This document shows positions 26,732 through 37,754 of a stretch of DNA of 64,000 bases, in pieces (within the stretch, counting starts at the first letter, position 1; each line of letters starts with the position of its first letter). The translations under genes were made by a program, and so were the position numbers. Source of the stretch: Leuconostoc fallax KCTC 3537 (GTDB lineage Bacteria; Bacillota; Bacilli; Lactobacillales; Lactobacillaceae); the NCBI RefSeq assembly GCF_000165675.1, contig NZ_AEIZ01000008.1, forward strand, positions 23,070 to 87,069. Direction: 5' to 3'. Below the pieces are notes generated by a model. It did not search any database. It saw only the letters and a program-made list of their open reading frames with translations, and was not told where the DNA came from.

Positions 26732-28267
26732 TTATAAGTACTTATTTTTTAAAAATAAACTGATCAACACACCTAACAACAAAAATGGAATGGATAATAA
26801 GTACAATTTTTCAAAGGCTTTTGTTAATTGGTTCTTAGCATATTGCTCCGTCTCCAAAATATACGTTGATAATGTTTTAGGTAAATGTGATGTATCCGTG
26901 GGTAGAAAAACAGTTTGAGTCATTTTCATATTAATCGTTTTTAATATATTATCTTGATTTTTTTCTGATATATTTAATGATTTAATGCTTTGTTGAGCAT
27001 ATGAGATAGAATGCTCTCGAGCAGTATTCAAATTGCTATATAATCCTGTAATAAAAATAGCCACAGCCAACATTGCACCAACTTGACGCAAAACACTGGT
27101 AACACTTTGCGATGCCGTTAACAATCTACCTGTAAAGTGACCTGCTGAAATAATTAAAATAGAGCCTGTAATCATACCATAACCCATTCCCACTGCAATA
27201 CCGGCTACTATCGTATCATTTTGATGACGTAATGCCCCATTTGACAACCAAAAATAGCCCAAAACCATTATTAAAAATCCAGCAGCTAGCAACCATTTAG
27301 AACTTATATTCTGTCTCATAAAACCAGATATTGGTGAAAATATAAAAATAGAAATAGATATCGGTGCAATCAAAAGAGAAGCATGTAGTGAATCAAAGTT
27401 TTCAATATTTGTAAAATAACTAGGCAAAATAACAGTTGTTGCAACCAAAAATAAATTACTCAAAATAATAATAACTGCAGAAAGACTAAATGAAGGATTA
27501 GCAAAAAGTTGTAATGGTATCATAGGATTTTTACTTGTTTTTTCTGTTATCAAAAACAGAATAAAACCACCCAAACTAATTATAAAGCACAACACTGTTG
27601 GCCAAGATAACCAGCCCCAATTTCTCCCTTGTATCATACCTAAAGAAAGACTAAACAAAAATACTAAACTCAGCACCGCACCCAAACCATCCATCGACTG
27701 TTTGGCATTCGTTTCTTTATCAAAAGTTAACTTAGCGATACCTAAAATAATAATCACAATTGTTATTGGTACATTAATCAAAAAAATCCAGCGCCAGCCC
27801 AAAAATTGTGTCACGATACCACCAATCGTTGGCCCCAAAGCTGCAGCTAGTCCCTGTGTGATACCCAAAATAGCTATCATTTTCGTTCTGCTACTTACAT
27901 CTACTAAATTAATGCCCAATGTCATAGACAGAGGGAACACAAATGCCGCACCTATACTTTGAATGGCACGACCAATTAATAATATATGTAACCCACTAGC
28001 GCACGCTGATGTGAGAGACCCAATTGCAAACAAAGATACGCCGATTAAAAACCATTTGTGAATACCATATAATTCAGCAAATCTCGTTAAAGGTATCGTC
28101 AATGAAGCAAATAAAATAAGATATATGTTCAAAGCCCAGGATAGTGAATCTAACCCCGATTTTAAATGAATACTTATATTCGGTAAACTAACATTCATAA
28201 TTGTTGTATCCAACATACAAATGAATATACCCAAAATAAATATTATCGGTAATGTCAATTTTTTCAT
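26732..28267 (-). CDS. Multidrug efflux transporter, MFS DHA2 family (14 helices)
   Basis: The protein has 511 residues from ATG 28267, which follows AAAAGGGGAAGA. It has the DHA2 signature at the start (GIFICMLDTTIMNVSLPNIS), motif A-like loop sequence (RFAELYGIHKW), motif B-like GRAIQSIGAAFVFPLS and motif C GITQGLAAALGPTIGG. About 14 hydrophobic helices are present. It exports drugs in exchange for protons across the membrane. A perfect 11-base inverted repeat overlaps the region just before the ribosome site, and a PadR gene follows downstream. Confidence 0.9.
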   Translation of the reverse strand: MKKLTLPIIFILGIFICMLDTTIMNVSLPNISIHLKSGLDSLSWALNIYLILFASLTIPLTRFAELYGIHKWFLIGVSLFAIGSLTSACASGLHILLIGRAIQSIGAAFVFPLSMTLGINLVDVSSRTKMIAILGITQGLAAALGPTIGGIVTQFLGWRWIFLINVPITIVIIILGIAKLTFDKETNAKQSMDGLGAVLSLVFLFSLSLGMIQGRNWGWLSWPTVLCFIISLGGFILFLITEKTSKNPMIPLQLFANPSFSLSAVIIILSNLFLVATTVILPSYFTNIENFDSLHASLLIAPISISIFIFSPISGFMRQNISSKWLLAAGFLIMVLGYFWLSNGALRHQNDTIVAGIAVGMGYGMITGSILIISAGHFTGRLLTASQSVTSVLRQVGAMLAVAIFITGLYSNLNTAREHSISYAQQSIKSLNISEKNQDNILKTINMKMTQTVFLPTDTSHLPKTLSTYILETEQYAKNQLTKAFEKLYLLSIPFLLLGVLISLFLKNKYL

Positions 28268-28280
28268 TTCTTCCCCTTTT

Positions 28281-28316
28281 AATATAAACATCATTAATAT
28301 TAATAATGTTTATATT
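28281..28316. promoter_or_regulatory. Inverted repeat before the efflux gene, likely operator
   Basis: AATATAAACAT and ATGTTTATATT are perfect 11-base arms separated by 14 bases, ending three bases before the AAAAGGGG ribosome site. The position suits a repressor-binding site, most simply for the PadR protein encoded downstream. Confidence 0.6.
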
Positions 28317-28386
28317 AATTGATGGAATATATTTTGTCAACTCAAATTCTAGTGTATATATTTCTTAAATAATACGATAACAATTT

Positions 28387-28424
28387 AAAAAGGCTTTCCA
28401 AATTATTAATTTGAGTAGCCTTTT
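28387..28424. terminator. Second terminator after the dextransucrase gene
   Basis: AAAAAGGCT and AGCCTTTT with an inner CAAATTA/TTAATTTG stem. On the minus strand it follows the first terminator and ends in a T run. On the plus strand it has little T run. Confidence 0.7.
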
Positions 28425-28433
28425 ACAGTAAAC

Positions 28434-28491
28434 AAAAAATCTTGAGTTGGCCCAGTGCGCATCATCACACCATGTCAATCTCAAGATTTTT
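28434..28491 (-). terminator. First terminator after the dextransucrase gene
   Basis: On the minus strand AAAAATCTTGAG pairs with CTCAAGATTTTTT around a loop of about 34 bases. It lies some 43 bases after the dextransucrase stop at 28534. Confidence 0.75.
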
Positions 28492-28533
28492 ATGAATCCA
28501 CTAAATTATGACTTATTCAGGATCCTTTATTCA

Positions 28534-31500
28534 TTAAATTCGTACAGCATTTCCTTTATCATCAAATGAATAATTCGTGCCATGACTACCATCTAAGTTA
28601 GATTGTTTTGTTTGAATACCCGTTACTTCATCAAAATGTTGCAAATAACCATCAATTGAAATAAATCCTTTCACACTTTGATAATTCTTATCAGCATAGT
28701 ACCAGTTATCTTGGTAGTAGTAATAATCATTTTTTACAGCTGCACCTTCAGTACCATTAAAATAATAAGATAGCTGAGTATTTGGATCAGTGACAATACC
28801 ATCTTTAACTTGTTCACCATTCGCATCAAAATACTTTAATTGATTATTTTGCGTGATAAAGCCTTTAACCGCTTTTCCATTATCATCAAGATATAACCAT
28901 TGACCATTAGACTTTCTCTGATATTGGTTACGTAGCATCACACCATCATTACCGAAAGTATAAACTTCACCATCAATCGTTTGTACACCAGTTACAATAT
29001 GCCCATCAGTAGGATCAGTGTACAATGTCTGTCCATCAATATTGAGGAAGTTGCCTTTACTCTGATGACCATCTTGATAAAAATACTTATTCATGCCATC
29101 AATCGTTCTCATACCAGTTACGGCAACACCATTAGCGTCAAAATAGAACCATTGGCCGTCCTCATTTTGCATATAGCGCTGTGTTACAAGATTACCATTA
29201 CCTGATTGTAGATAATAAGCACGTCCTTTATCATCACTAATCATTTCGCCTTTAACTTGTACGCCATTTTGATCGAAATATTGCTTATGCCCATCAATGG
29301 TAGCAAAACCGTCATCTAGCATATTACCAGCATCATCAAAATAGTAGGCAATGCCATCTTGATCAACAATATATTGACTAAATACTTGTTGCCCATTCTT
29401 ACCAAAATAAATCGTTGATCCATCTTCTTTTTGTAAGAAACTCTGAACCAATTCAATACCGTTTGGTAAAAAGAAGTAATTATGATTCTTAATATTTTGT
29501 AAGCCTGTAACTAGGTGTCCAGTATTATCAAAGTAATAATAATTACCATTATCATCTTGTACAAAGGCATTTTGCGCTCTATAACCGCTTAATGTGTAAT
29601 AGATAATGCCTTTATTGTCATGCGTAAATCCTGTTGATGATAGATCATCTGTTAATTGTTTAGGCAAAAAGTTACCACTACTATCATTAGATGTTACCTT
29701 GTAATATGCATTAGAACCACTATCTTTCAAGACGTAGCCTTCACCCTTACCTTGAATATTAGAACCATTAAAGTATTTAGCTGACCATTCTTTGATTTTA
29801 ACAGTTGGATCAATTGGTACGCCTGTTGAAATCTGTGCTGTTTTAAATAATGATGGATAAAGTGTTCGTAGTTGATCTAAGAAAGCACCACCATAACGGG
29901 CTTGATACTCACCACCACCACGGCTTTGGACAACATATAGGGCATTATCTATATCTGAGTTCGCATCATCATCCCCGAAGGAATTTGTCCGCGTTACTGT
30001 CGCTAATTCTTGTTCAGGCAAATTATAAATTTGATCTGGAACCCAATCAGCAATAGCTTGAATGCCACTTGTATGCAACGCTTTAATAGCATCACGTAAT
30101 TGCTCATCAGTACCATACTTAGTTGGCGTTTTATAACCTACATCATAACGGTCAGTAAACGCATAGCCATTTTGAATGATTGAATCTAAGAAACTCGTAT
30201 CCGTGCTTGAACGGTATTGTGGTGCTAATTGGAAACTTGTGATACCCCACTGTTTAAACAAGTCACCATTCTGTGCAATCACAGCGTTTGTAAACTCATT
30301 TTCCTGTGTGGCAAATGCTTGGAAATTAGAAAATCCTTCGTAAATCACTTGTGAGTCCAAGCCGGCATTGGAATGGAATACTTTACCATCAGTGCTTGCT
30401 GTTTGATCTGATGCTGTACGAGCATCTTGATTGGCATCAGCTCCTAAAGGCACCCATACAGATAAGAATCCTGAAACTTGCGGATTCTGTACACCGTAAA
30501 CATCTCGGGATCCAAAAATCAAATCACCGTTGCCATCGGTATAACGTATTGGTGCACCATTATCGGTATCATAGTAATTCAAGCCAGATTCAGTGGTAGA
30601 AAGCAAGGCGCGATACGCTTGATTCTTATGCGCTGCACCCATATGCAAAATCACATTTTCACCAGTATTAAGTTTCACATCTTTATTATTGCTAACAATT
30701 GTACCGATACCCTCATTGCGTGTCTCTGAAGTACCATTATCAGCGCTAGTCATTGCGCCTTTGCCGTAGCGAACACTTGTTAGAATATCATGCTGATCAA
30801 CCGACATTGACTGACCACCTGCAACATATTTAACGCGCGCTTTAAGTAACGTATTAATCGCATCAAAATATGGCGACTTTGTTGCCATGTACTGACCATC
30901 ATCGGTATATAAATCACCATAATAAACACGTGGTACAGTATCTTTATTCGTTAATAACATAGCATAGGCACTAGCCATGTTATATTGTGTATACTTTTTA
31001 TCAGCTAGTTTTTGATCTTCATTATAAATCTTGAAAGCTGCAGCGAGTTGCTCTTCAGTTGGTGCTAAGCTATTTTTAACATCAGGATACAAATCAGAAA
31101 CGATTTGCGCAATAACTGTCTGCACCTCACTATCATGTGCTCGTACAAAACTATAATTTGGTATCGCCTCATTTTCAGTATGATCATCCTTACGATTAAC
31201 CATATAATAATCAACAAAGCGTTGCATCGTGCCACGAATATCAGATGACTTTGTTAGCGACCAAATCAGTTGTGTATGCAAATAATCATCCATTGTTAAC
31301 TGATTGTTTCCCTTATCGGAAACATACAATGGGTCATTGTGACTCCAGTCTTCTAAAATAGAAAGATGTTGATTAGCTGTTGCATCATTTTTATCTACGC
31401 CATAAGCTAACTTAAAATAGTCAGCAGCAATTTGGAGTAAATCAGCATCAACATTATCCACTGCATCTACTCGGATACCGTCAAAATTAGCTGTATCGTC

Positions 31501-33165
31501 ATTGGCTGTTATTGAGCCAAAGTTCATTAAGTAGTGTAACCAATTCAATTGTTCTGCTTGAACAACAGGATTAGAATTATCAACATCGTTAGCTAACAAT
31601 AGCTCGAAGCCACCTTTAGAATTATCTAAATTATAGGCTTGTGTGCCTGTCTGATTTGTTGGTGTACGATTAAGCAATCTAAAATTAGAATTAGCATCTG
31701 GTGTTAATGGGCTATTCACATATGTCAATGCACCATTTTGCAAATGGTCATTCTTAGGATCTTCACTGCTTTGATTCCATTGTGGTTGCGTCACAACAAA
31801 AGCTGAGATTGCTTCTTTTAACCAGTCGACACTCTTTTTCAAACTAATCTTAGTTTCGATTGATTTCTGAACATAATTTGCAGCTTCATTTAATGAAACT
31901 TGATCATCTGTTGTCTTAAATTGGTTATCATTACTAACCAATTTCATGTCTGACATATAATTCAAATAGTTAACTTGTGTTTGTTTATCCGGCCACCAAA
32001 CGGATAGAATTGGTCGGAAATCATCTGCTTTAGATGCTTCCCAATGTGTCCCATCACGTAAAATATCAGTGGGACGGTACCATGATGTGGCCGTTAAGTA
32101 ACCATCAACATTTTCAAAATCTGCTTTATCTGTACTATGCGCAGCATTGTGCTGTGTATAATCAGTATTTTGTGACACTAGGCCCTCTTTTATTTGTGAA
32201 GTATTTGCTGAAACTTCTTGCCCAGTAGCCTTATCAAAGTACAGTACTTTACCGTCAAATACACCTGAAAAGCCTTTCTTAATTTGACCAAGGCTATCAA
32301 AATAGTAATTGTGACCGTCAATAGTTTTCAAACCAATGGCTGCCTTACCTGTTTCATCTAGATAGTAAGTGGCACCATTGGTGTCTTGATAGAATTGATC
32401 TGTTACTTGTTCACCTGTGGTATTGAAAACCGCAACTTGATTATCAATACGCTGAACACCAGTGACAGCATCACCTGAATCTGGATCAAGATAATAATTC
32501 TTGCCTGCAACTGTGACAAGTTTCCCCTTAACTTGTACGCCGTTGTTATCAAAATATTGCGTATGATTATCAATTTTTGTTAAACCTTTAGCATTTTCAC
32601 CATTACTAAATGCATAAGACCATTGACCATCATTTTCGACATATTTACCGTTAGTGGTTTTAGTCTGAACTTGATTGTCTGAAACTATATTCGCTGTTTT
32701 TGACTCTGACGTCACAGCCTGTTCTTTATCAGTGACACTATCTTTTGCGACTGGGGATGCTGCGTTTTGCTTATCAGCATCGGATACTTGCTTATCGCTC
32801 GTATCTTGTGCTGGTGACACAATAGCGTTTTGTGTTGCCTTTTCTAATTGTGACACATCTTTCTTTGTTACTTGATTCGAATCATTTGTTTGAGTTTTTT
32901 CTTCACCCTTAGGTGTCGTGACCGGTTCAGCAGTATCTGTTTTCTCTGTTGTAACATTTACAGCTTTATCTGACACTGTGTTATCTTGTTCTTGATTTGC
33001 TTTTACACTGATACTAGGTGTTACTGTTGCATCATCAGCGAATGCACTCTGCAAAGGTACACTCGCCATCGCTAGTGCCATGACCATCGCGGCACTTCCA
33101 CCAATAACCCAACTCTTACCAGCTTTGTAAAGTTTCTTGCGTAAAACTCTCTCTCCAAATGACAT
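28534..33165 (-). CDS. Secreted dextransucrase, GH70 glucansucrase
   Basis: The 1543-aa enzyme polymerises glucose from sucrose into alpha-glucan outside the cell and releases fructose. It has an N-terminal KLYKAGKSW signal motif and likely cleavage after AFA near residue 43. A variable Thr/Ser-rich region follows, then glucan-binding YG-type repeats at about 170-320, the catalytic domain at about 340-1180, and more glucan-binding repeats to the end. Catalytic residues are the nucleophile in [12 protein letters not shown] (about 565), the acid/base in LEDWSHND (about 604) and the stabiliser in [12 protein letters not shown] (about 677). The SEV after that aspartate is typical of alpha-1,6 dextran makers. 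[12 protein letters not shown], in the C-terminal part, shows the circularly permuted barrel. It matches the Leuconostoc DSR-S type closely. There is no LPxTG anchor. Confidence 0.95.
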   Translation of the reverse strand: MSFGERVLRKKLYKAGKSWVIGGSAAMVMALAMASVPLQSAFADDATVTPSISVKANQEQDNTVSDKAVNVTTEKTDTAEPVTTPKGEEKTQTNDSNQVTKKDVSQLEKATQNAIVSPAQDTSDKQVSDADKQNAASPVAKDSVTDKEQAVTSESKTANIVSDNQVQTKTTNGKYVENDGQWSYAFSNGENAKGLTKIDNHTQYFDNNGVQVKGKLVTVAGKNYYLDPDSGDAVTGVQRIDNQVAVFNTTGEQVTDQFYQDTNGATYYLDETGKAAIGLKTIDGHNYYFDSLGQIKKGFSGVFDGKVLYFDKATGQEVSANTSQIKEGLVSQNTDYTQHNAAHSTDKADFENVDGYLTATSWYRPTDILRDGTHWEASKADDFRPILSVWWPDKQTQVNYLNYMSDMKLVSNDNQFKTTDDQVSLNEAANYVQKSIETKISLKKSVDWLKEAISAFVVTQPQWNQSSEDPKNDHLQNGALTYVNSPLTPDANSNFRLLNRTPTNQTGTQAYNLDNSKGGFELLLANDVDNSNPVVQAEQLNWLHYLMNFGSITANDDTANFDGIRVDAVDNVDADLLQIAADYFKLAYGVDKNDATANQHLSILEDWSHNDPLYVSDKGNNQLTMDDYLHTQLIWSLTKSSDIRGTMQRFVDYYMVNRKDDHTENEAIPNYSFVRAHDSEVQTVIAQIVSDLYPDVKNSLAPTEEQLAAAFKIYNEDQKLADKKYTQYNMASAYAMLLTNKDTVPRVYYGDLYTDDGQYMATKSPYFDAINTLLKARVKYVAGGQSMSVDQHDILTSVRYGKGAMTSADNGTSETRNEGIGTIVSNNKDVKLNTGENVILHMGAAHKNQAYRALLSTTESGLNYYDTDNGAPIRYTDGNGDLIFGSRDVYGVQNPQVSGFLSVWVPLGADANQDARTASDQTASTDGKVFHSNAGLDSQVIYEGFSNFQAFATQENEFTNAVIAQNGDLFKQWGITSFQLAPQYRSSTDTSFLDSIIQNGYAFTDRYDVGYKTPTKYGTDEQLRDAIKALHTSGIQAIADWVPDQIYNLPEQELATVTRTNSFGDDDANSDIDNALYVVQSRGGGEYQARYGGAFLDQLRTLYPSLFKTAQISTGVPIDPTVKIKEWSAKYFNGSNIQGKGEGYVLKDSGSNAYYKVTSNDSSGNFLPKQLTDDLSSTGFTHDNKGIIYYTLSGYRAQNAFVQDDNGNYYYFDNTGHLVTGLQNIKNHNYFFLPNGIELVQSFLQKEDGSTIYFGKNGQQVFSQYIVDQDGIAYYFDDAGNMLDDGFATIDGHKQYFDQNGVQVKGEMISDDKGRAYYLQSGNGNLVTQRYMQNEDGQWFYFDANGVAVTGMRTIDGMNKYFYQDGHQSKGNFLNIDGQTLYTDPTDGHIVTGVQTIDGEVYTFGNDGVMLRNQYQRKSNGQWLYLDDNGKAVKGFITQNNQLKYFDANGEQVKDGIVTDPNTQLSYYFNGTEGAAVKNDYYYYQDNWYYADKNYQSVKGFISIDGYLQHFDEVTGIQTKQSNLDGSHGTNYSFDDKGNAVRI

Positions 33166-33188
33166 ATATGACTCTCCTCATAGTATTT

Positions 33189-33202
33189 GTGGTCTAGTCC
33201 AC
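33189..33202. promoter_or_regulatory. 14-base inverted repeat in the dextransucrase leader
   Basis: GTGG-TCTAGT-CCAC lies downstream of the likely -10 box and upstream of the ribosome site. It could bind a regulator or form a small leader hairpin. Confidence 0.4.
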
Positions 33203-33502
33203 TTAGATAGTATACCCCATGATCTTGTTCAAAGCATAACATTTCATCATATTTTCATTAATAATTTAATTTTACTCAAAATTATCAGGAGATAACAATT
33301 TTTGTAAATAATATATGAATGGATTTATTATTAATTTTACATTAGTTTTTAATCATCAATTTTTTATTAAATAATTAGAGTACTGTATATGTCTTTGACT
33401 ATTTTAGGAATTCATTATTTCCTCTCGAATTAACATTACGGAAGCTCGTTTTATTTAAGCCACACGCTATTCCAAAGTGCAATACCGTACAGTTAGAAAT
33501 AC

Positions 33503-33533
33503 AAAAAACCAGTACTTAATGTACTGGTTTTTT
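33503..33533. terminator. Rho-independent terminator
   Basis: AAAAAACCAGTAC and GTACTGGTTTTTT form a perfect stem around TTAAT, just after the stop of the minus-strand EamA-type transporter. Confidence 0.85.
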
Positions 33534-33546
33534 CATTCATACCATC

Positions 33547-34449
33547 TTAAACAAAATTGCTAACAATGCCTAATACAATAATAGTTAATATCACACCAAA
33601 CGATTTGAGATCCACCTTTTCCCGTAAAAAGAATCCCGATAATATAATGCTAAATAACGATGTCATGTTGAGAAATACCCATGCAATACTTGATGTTTGA
33701 CTAGAGGTTGCTAACGTAAAAGTTAGTTGGGCTACTAGTGTCAATACTGCACGTGTACCATATAACATCATAACTCGGCTCCCCACCTGTTCCCGTATCA
33801 TATTGGCTTGATGACGTTGGCGCAAAAAAGCTGTGAGTGTTATTAAAAATCGCAAATAAATCGTTAAAATCGTAAAAGTAATCAACGCCTCTGGCGTTTT
33901 GATATCCGCAACCAACACTGGCGATAATGCGGCCTGAAGAATTAAAAACGGACCAATTAGCCAAAAATTTTTAATCAAAATTTTAGTACTGCTATTATTT
34001 GTCCTCGCTGGTAACAAAAACAGTCCGATAACCAATATTGTAGACACAACGGAAATAAAATATGAATGCCAATTAAAATAACACGTTGTAATAAAGATAG
34101 CGATTGGAATCACAAAGTCTGTCAACTTGCTTAATAGCACGGAATCCATAACTGTTACTTGCCTAAACAAGGCACTATAGCCAAATGCCACAGCTTGAAC
34201 GAGACTAGCATAAATAATGATACGCACTAATAACCACGGTGTTATGTTTAAAGCCAAACGATGTTGCATCGTCATGATTATCAAAACAACAGTTACTAAT
34301 AACATACTTAATAAATTATTGAAAAAGTTGACGGTGAACACTGAACTTTTACGATATCCCATCTGATAACGATCAATAACGGTGATAATACCTCGCGATA
34401 GCGCTGATAGAATTGAAAATATGACGACATATAATGTGCTAATCACCAT
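33547..34449 (-). CDS. EamA/DMT-superfamily membrane transporter
   Basis: The 300-aa protein has about ten hydrophobic helices in two halves, with the typical EamA end: SSIAWVFLNMTSLFSIILSG, then FFLREKVDLKSFGVILTIIV. These transporters move metabolites or drugs through the membrane. The substrate cannot be predicted. Between helices 4 and 5 it has VTVMDSVLLSKLTDFVIP, a typical first-half signature. The gene stands alone, with a terminator after it and no clear partner. Confidence 0.8.
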   Translation of the reverse strand: MVISTLYVVIFSILSALSRGIITVIDRYQMGYRKSSVFTVNFFNNLLSMLLVTVVLIIMTMQHRLALNITPWLLVRIIIYASLVQAVAFGYSALFRQVTVMDSVLLSKLTDFVIPIAIFITTCYFNWHSYFISVVSTILVIGLFLLPARTNNSSTKILIKNFWLIGPFLILQAALSPVLVADIKTPEALITFTILTIYLRFLITLTAFLRQRHQANMIREQVGSRVMMLYGTRAVLTLVAQLTFTLATSSQTSSIAWVFLNMTSLFSIILSGFFLREKVDLKSFGVILTIIVLGIVSNFV

Positions 34450-34760
34450 CGCAATCTACCATTTTTAAACACATTATCCCAAACTAACTGATTCATTGAT
34501 ATCCCCTACTTTTCTGATTGTACTATGCATATAAACACTTCTATCATCATAAATAGTTACAGTTAAAATGTACATACTTTTGTGAAATATTATAATTAAA
34601 AAGAGATCATTCGGTAACATTACCGAATGATCCCTCTCATGTATTGAAATATACAGATAAAAAGTAAGCTATCCATTAACTGAATCGTCATAGTCATAAT
34701 CTATTCCAATAAGAAAATCACTGTAACTGCTAACTGTCTTTTTGAATAAATAATCACTAT
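34450..34760. other. Intergenic region with a terminator
   Basis: These 311 bases contain the promoter side of the EamA gene and the terminator at 34596-34633. A short acidic open frame (ending GIDYDYDDSVNG) lies just after the YdaT-like gene, but I have no support for it as a gene. Confidence 0.4.
34596..34633 (-). terminator. Rho-independent terminator
   Basis: GATCATTCGGTAA and TTACCGAATGATC form a perfect 13-base stem with a two-base loop, then TCTTTTT on the minus strand. It ends the transcript of the YdaT-like gene. Confidence 0.85.
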
Positions 34761-34970
34761 TTAATCATCTCGCCGTCGTTGATCATAAACCGATTCATCT
34801 TGGTGTCGTTTTTTGAACCATTCTTCGGCTTGATGTGTTGCAATTGAAATTGAACGCTGATCATTATAGCCATCTTCTTTCAAAGCATTCGCAATTTCAA
34901 TTGCTTTGTTTCTTACAACTGGTTTCAGATTTTTAAGTGATGGTGGAAAATCATCTTTTGTCCATGGCAT
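34761..34970 (-). CDS. Small conserved protein, YdaT-like
   Basis: The protein has 69 residues from ATG 34970, chosen because GAGG stands upstream and homologues begin MPWTKDDFP. The rest reads PPSLKNLKPVVRNKAIEIAN, then EDGYNDQRSISIATHQAEEWF, as in the B. subtilis general stress protein YdaT. It is small, charged and soluble, with an arginine-rich tail. The biochemical role is unknown. It is probably its own transcription unit with a strong terminator after it. Confidence 0.75.
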   Translation of the reverse strand: MPWTKDDFPPSLKNLKPVVRNKAIEIANALKEDGYNDQRSISIATHQAEEWFKKRHQDESVYDQRRRDD

Positions 34971-35071
34971 TATTTTTACCTCCTCATTTATATGCATTAA
35001 CCGCATTAATTGTTACCTATGTTTTAATCTGTTTCATCTACTTTTTCAAAAGAATTGCTCATAATAACAAT

Positions 35072-35115
35072 AAAAAGCATGTTTACCGGTCAACACATCG
35101 ATAATCATGCTTTTA
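35072..35115 (-). terminator. Rho-independent terminator
   Basis: AAAAAGCATG and CATGCTTTT pair around a loop of about 24 bases that can fold further. It lies immediately after the nitroreductase stop at 35119. Confidence 0.65.
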
Positions 35116-35118
35116 TTG

Positions 35119-35858
35119 TTACTTTAAATTAAATCCTTGTTGCTTGGCATATGTCGTAAAATCAGCTAAATTTTGATCAGCTAATAACGATGCCCTATTG
35201 TTACTAGTCCAGGTCCGTTCTAATTCGCGTTTCTTATAATAATCTTTCATCGTTTCGTTATATAACGCAACTGTTTTTCCAATTGTACTTGTTGATACGT
35301 ATCTTTCATCCAAAAACCAGATAATGGTAGCTTAGGTTTAATGCCAGGATTTTGATCAGGGTAACCCAATGAAAAGCCCATTACCGGTTTAACATAGCGT
35401 GGCAAATTTAAATGTGCCTGATAAAGTTCAAGTGCACGATTAGTACCGGCCATCGTCACGGTTCCAATCCCCATTGATTCTGCAGCAACCTGTGCTCGAC
35501 CTAGGGCAATACCAGCACTAATAATTGCACCTTCTAGCATTGAATAATAACTCAATTTATCTTCAGCTTTTTGTCTTTCTTCTGCATTCAATCCTATTAA
35601 TATTTTATTATAATCAATGACAACGACGAAAAAACGCTTTGCCGTTGCAATATAATGCATTTTAACAGCATCCGTAATCGCTTGTTTCAGTGATTGTTGT
35701 GTTATTTCAATAAAAGTAACAGGTTGAAAATTACCCATGTTGGGACCAGCAACAGCAGCTGACAGAATTGTTGCTATTTGTTCATCTGTAATGACTTGAT
35801 CAGTAAAAGCTCTGATTGACATATGTTGTTTTAATATATTTAAGGTTTCATTTTCCAT
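35119..35858 (-). CDS. NADPH-dependent nitroreductase/flavin reductase (one frameshift as given)
   Basis: Adding one base to the T run near 35303 joins two frames into 246 residues. The N-terminus NILKQHMSIRAFTDQVITDE contains the HxSxR phosphate-binding motif of NfrA/NfsA-type enzymes. GPNMGNFQPVTFIEI and GIGTVTMAG follow, then VKPVMGFSLGYPD and the tail LYNETMKDYYKKRE. It is an FMN enzyme that reduces nitro compounds, flavins or quinones. It lies in a group with sortase, MsrB and MsrA. The frame that continues straight through gives an abnormal end, so the repaired one is preferred. Confidence 0.85.
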
Positions 35859-35939
35859 TTTATACTCCCAAAATACACATAGTACTGACGTTGTGTATTG
35901 TATGATGCTTACGCCATTAAATATAGAGATAAAAAGGCA

Positions 35940-36681
35940 CTACTCAGATAGTGTCTTTTGTTTTGCAGATAGTTGTTGTTGAATCTGTTTTGACGTTTGT
36001 TGCCATGTCGTCGTTTTAATGAGCTCACCTTGCATGATTACTCTACCGCGTTCTGCTGTATAATCACAAGTAATGAGTGTCACTATTTTTTCCCGCTAAC
36101 TGGATACGTTACCGCAACATCAGTTGGTTGAACCGTCTTGACTGTTGTGCAACAATAAGTATACACGTGACTTAAGTCCGTCAAATAAATCTTTTGGCCA
36201 ACTTTACCTTTATAGTAAATGGGAGAAAATAACAAATCTTTATAGCTTTTGCCTTGCACAAAATGACTAGCCAAAGCATAATTACCACTACCCATTTTTT
36301 GATTTTGATATAAGGTACCCGCACCTAACGACAAATTACGATCTGTTGTACCTTTAGCTATCGGTAAATTCACACCAATTTCAGGAACAGCTACTAGGCC
36401 AATATATTGTGTATCCTTAGCGCTGGTACGTGCTGCTAAAATCTGTTGTGGTGTTAAAGCATGCACTTTTGACCAATTAAAGTTCTTTTGTTTCGTTTTT
36501 TCTTTTTTAGCAGTGGCTACTGATTTCGTGGTTAACTGCGGTTGATAATGCTTTACTGTAAAGTAAGCAATTTGTCGGTTGAAAATAAGTACCAATGATA
36601 GTACGAGTAACAAAATAATTGATAACCAAAACAAACTCGTTTTTAATTTTGAATTTTTAGTTTTTTCTTAAGCATCGGCAT
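35940..36681 (-). CDS. srtA: Class A sortase (two frameshifts as given)
   Basis: Repairing one base in the A run near 36653 and one near 36088 gives 247 residues. The N-terminus MPMLKKKLK is followed by one membrane helix (LFWLSIILLLVLSLVLIF). The catalytic domain has IGLVAVPEIGVNLPI, NYALASHFV with the catalytic histidine, IYLTDLSHVYTY, and TLITCDYTAERGR with the catalytic cysteine and the arginine. It attaches LPxTG proteins to the cell wall. Without the second repair the catalytic cysteine is lost, which supports the frameshift being an assembly error. It is followed on the same strand by the nitroreductase. Confidence 0.85.
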
Positions 36682-36737
36682 ATATTTACTTTCTATATCG
36701 TTTAACTGCGGCGTATACAGTCAGCGTTGATGCTAAT

Positions 36738-37175
36738 TTAGTTAAATAATGCTAAATAACTCGCATATCCTTCAGTAGCCAACTGATCTTTTGGAATAAA
36801 TTTTAAAGCTGCTGAATTGATACAATATCTCAAGCCGCCTTTATCTTTTGGCCCATCATCAAAGACATGCCCCAAATGAGATTGTGCTTCTGTTGATTTA
36901 ACTTCTGTACGAACCATGCCAAAGCTGGTATCTTCATTTTCTTTTATATGGTGCGCGCTAATTGGCTGTGTAAATGATGGCCAGCCACAACCTGCATCAT
37001 ATTTATCCGTGGAACTAAATAATGGCTCACCACTAACCACATCTACAAAAATACCATCTTCCCACCAATTATCATACATGCCAGTAAAAGGTCGTTCAGT
37101 AGCACCTTCTTGCGTAACTGCATAAGCTTCTGCACTTAATTCGTCTCGCAATGTTTCTTTATCATATTTTGCCAC
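36738..37175 (-). CDS. msrB: Peptide methionine-(R)-sulfoxide reductase MsrB
   Basis: The 145-aa enzyme repairs the R form of methionine sulfoxide in proteins. It has the MsrB signatures [52 protein letters not shown] and [14 protein letters not shown], with the catalytic cysteine in RYCINSAAL. The zinc-binding CxxC pairs seen in many MsrBs are absent, since the first pair reads FVDVVSG and the second DAGCGW. This is the common zinc-free type. The gene starts four bases after the msrA stop, forming a two-gene operon. Confidence 0.95.
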   Translation of the reverse strand: MAKYDKETLRDELSAEAYAVTQEGATERPFTGMYDNWWEDGIFVDVVSGEPLFSSTDKYDAGCGWPSFTQPISAHHIKENEDTSFGMVRTEVKSTEAQSHLGHVFDDGPKDKGGLRYCINSAALKFIPKDQLATEGYASYLALFN

Positions 37176-37179
37176 ATTA

Positions 37180-37706
37180 TCACACTTTCTTGTCAGCCCA
37201 ATACTTCTTTTGATAGGCTTTTCTTGGTCGCATCATAGCAGCCTCACGAATTGGATCTTTCTTATAAAAATCTTGATGATATTCTTCAGCTTCATAGAAA
37301 GGTTGTGCTGGTTCAATCTGAGTAACGATTGGATCTTCAAATCGCTTCGATGCTTCAAGCGCCAATTTCGATTGTTCCGCAATGCTTTTTTGGTATTCGT
37401 CGGCTACGAATATTACAGGTCGATAATTATCACCACGATCTGCAAATTGCCCCATGGCATCGGTCGGATCAGCAACCATCCAATAAAGTGATACTAATTC
37501 CTGATAGGAAATATACGCATCATCAAACCAAATTTTTACAGCTTCTGTATGACCGGTTGTATGTGAACTAACCGCTTCATAGGTTGGATTAACCGTATGA
37601 CCACCTGTATAACCAGATCTCACTTTCAAAATGCCTGGTAATGAATCAAAAGGCTCTACCATACACCAAAAGCATCCACCGGCAAAAATTGCTGTTTTTC
37701 TGTCAT
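37180..37706 (-). CDS. msrA: Peptide methionine-(S)-sulfoxide reductase MsrA (one frameshift as given)
   Basis: Adding one A near 37694 moves the start up to ATG 37706 and restores the catalytic motif [13 protein letters not shown] near residue 9. The total is 175 residues. The sequence continues with [46 protein letters not shown] and [16 protein letters not shown]. It reduces the S form of methionine sulfoxide using thioredoxin. Without the repair the catalytic cysteine would be lost. It is followed by msrB on the same strand. Confidence 0.93.
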
Positions 37707-37754
37707 AAGCTTACACCTCAATTTATACTTTTTTCATCACTTACTAATAGTAAA

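Larger units (their letters stand above)
33166..33546. promoter_or_regulatory. Dextransucrase upstream region
   Basis: These 380 bases hold the promoter of the dextransucrase gene. A TATACT on the minus strand at 33214-33209 is a likely -10 box. Between it and the AGGAGAG ribosome site lies the 14-base inverted repeat GTGGTCTAGTCCAC (33189-33202), a possible operator. The rest is AT-rich, with a terminator for the next gene at 33503-33533. Confidence 0.5.

Noticed and set aside
31000..32900. Antisense small open frames across the dextransucrase
   Set aside because: Several His/Tyr-rich plus-strand frames occur, typical of antisense reading through Asp/Asn-rich repeats, with no independent evidence.
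35247..35330. Alternative C-terminus of the nitroreductase (ending RYITKR)
   Set aside because: The other frame has the expected family end (NETMKDYYKKRE) and a terminator right after its stop.
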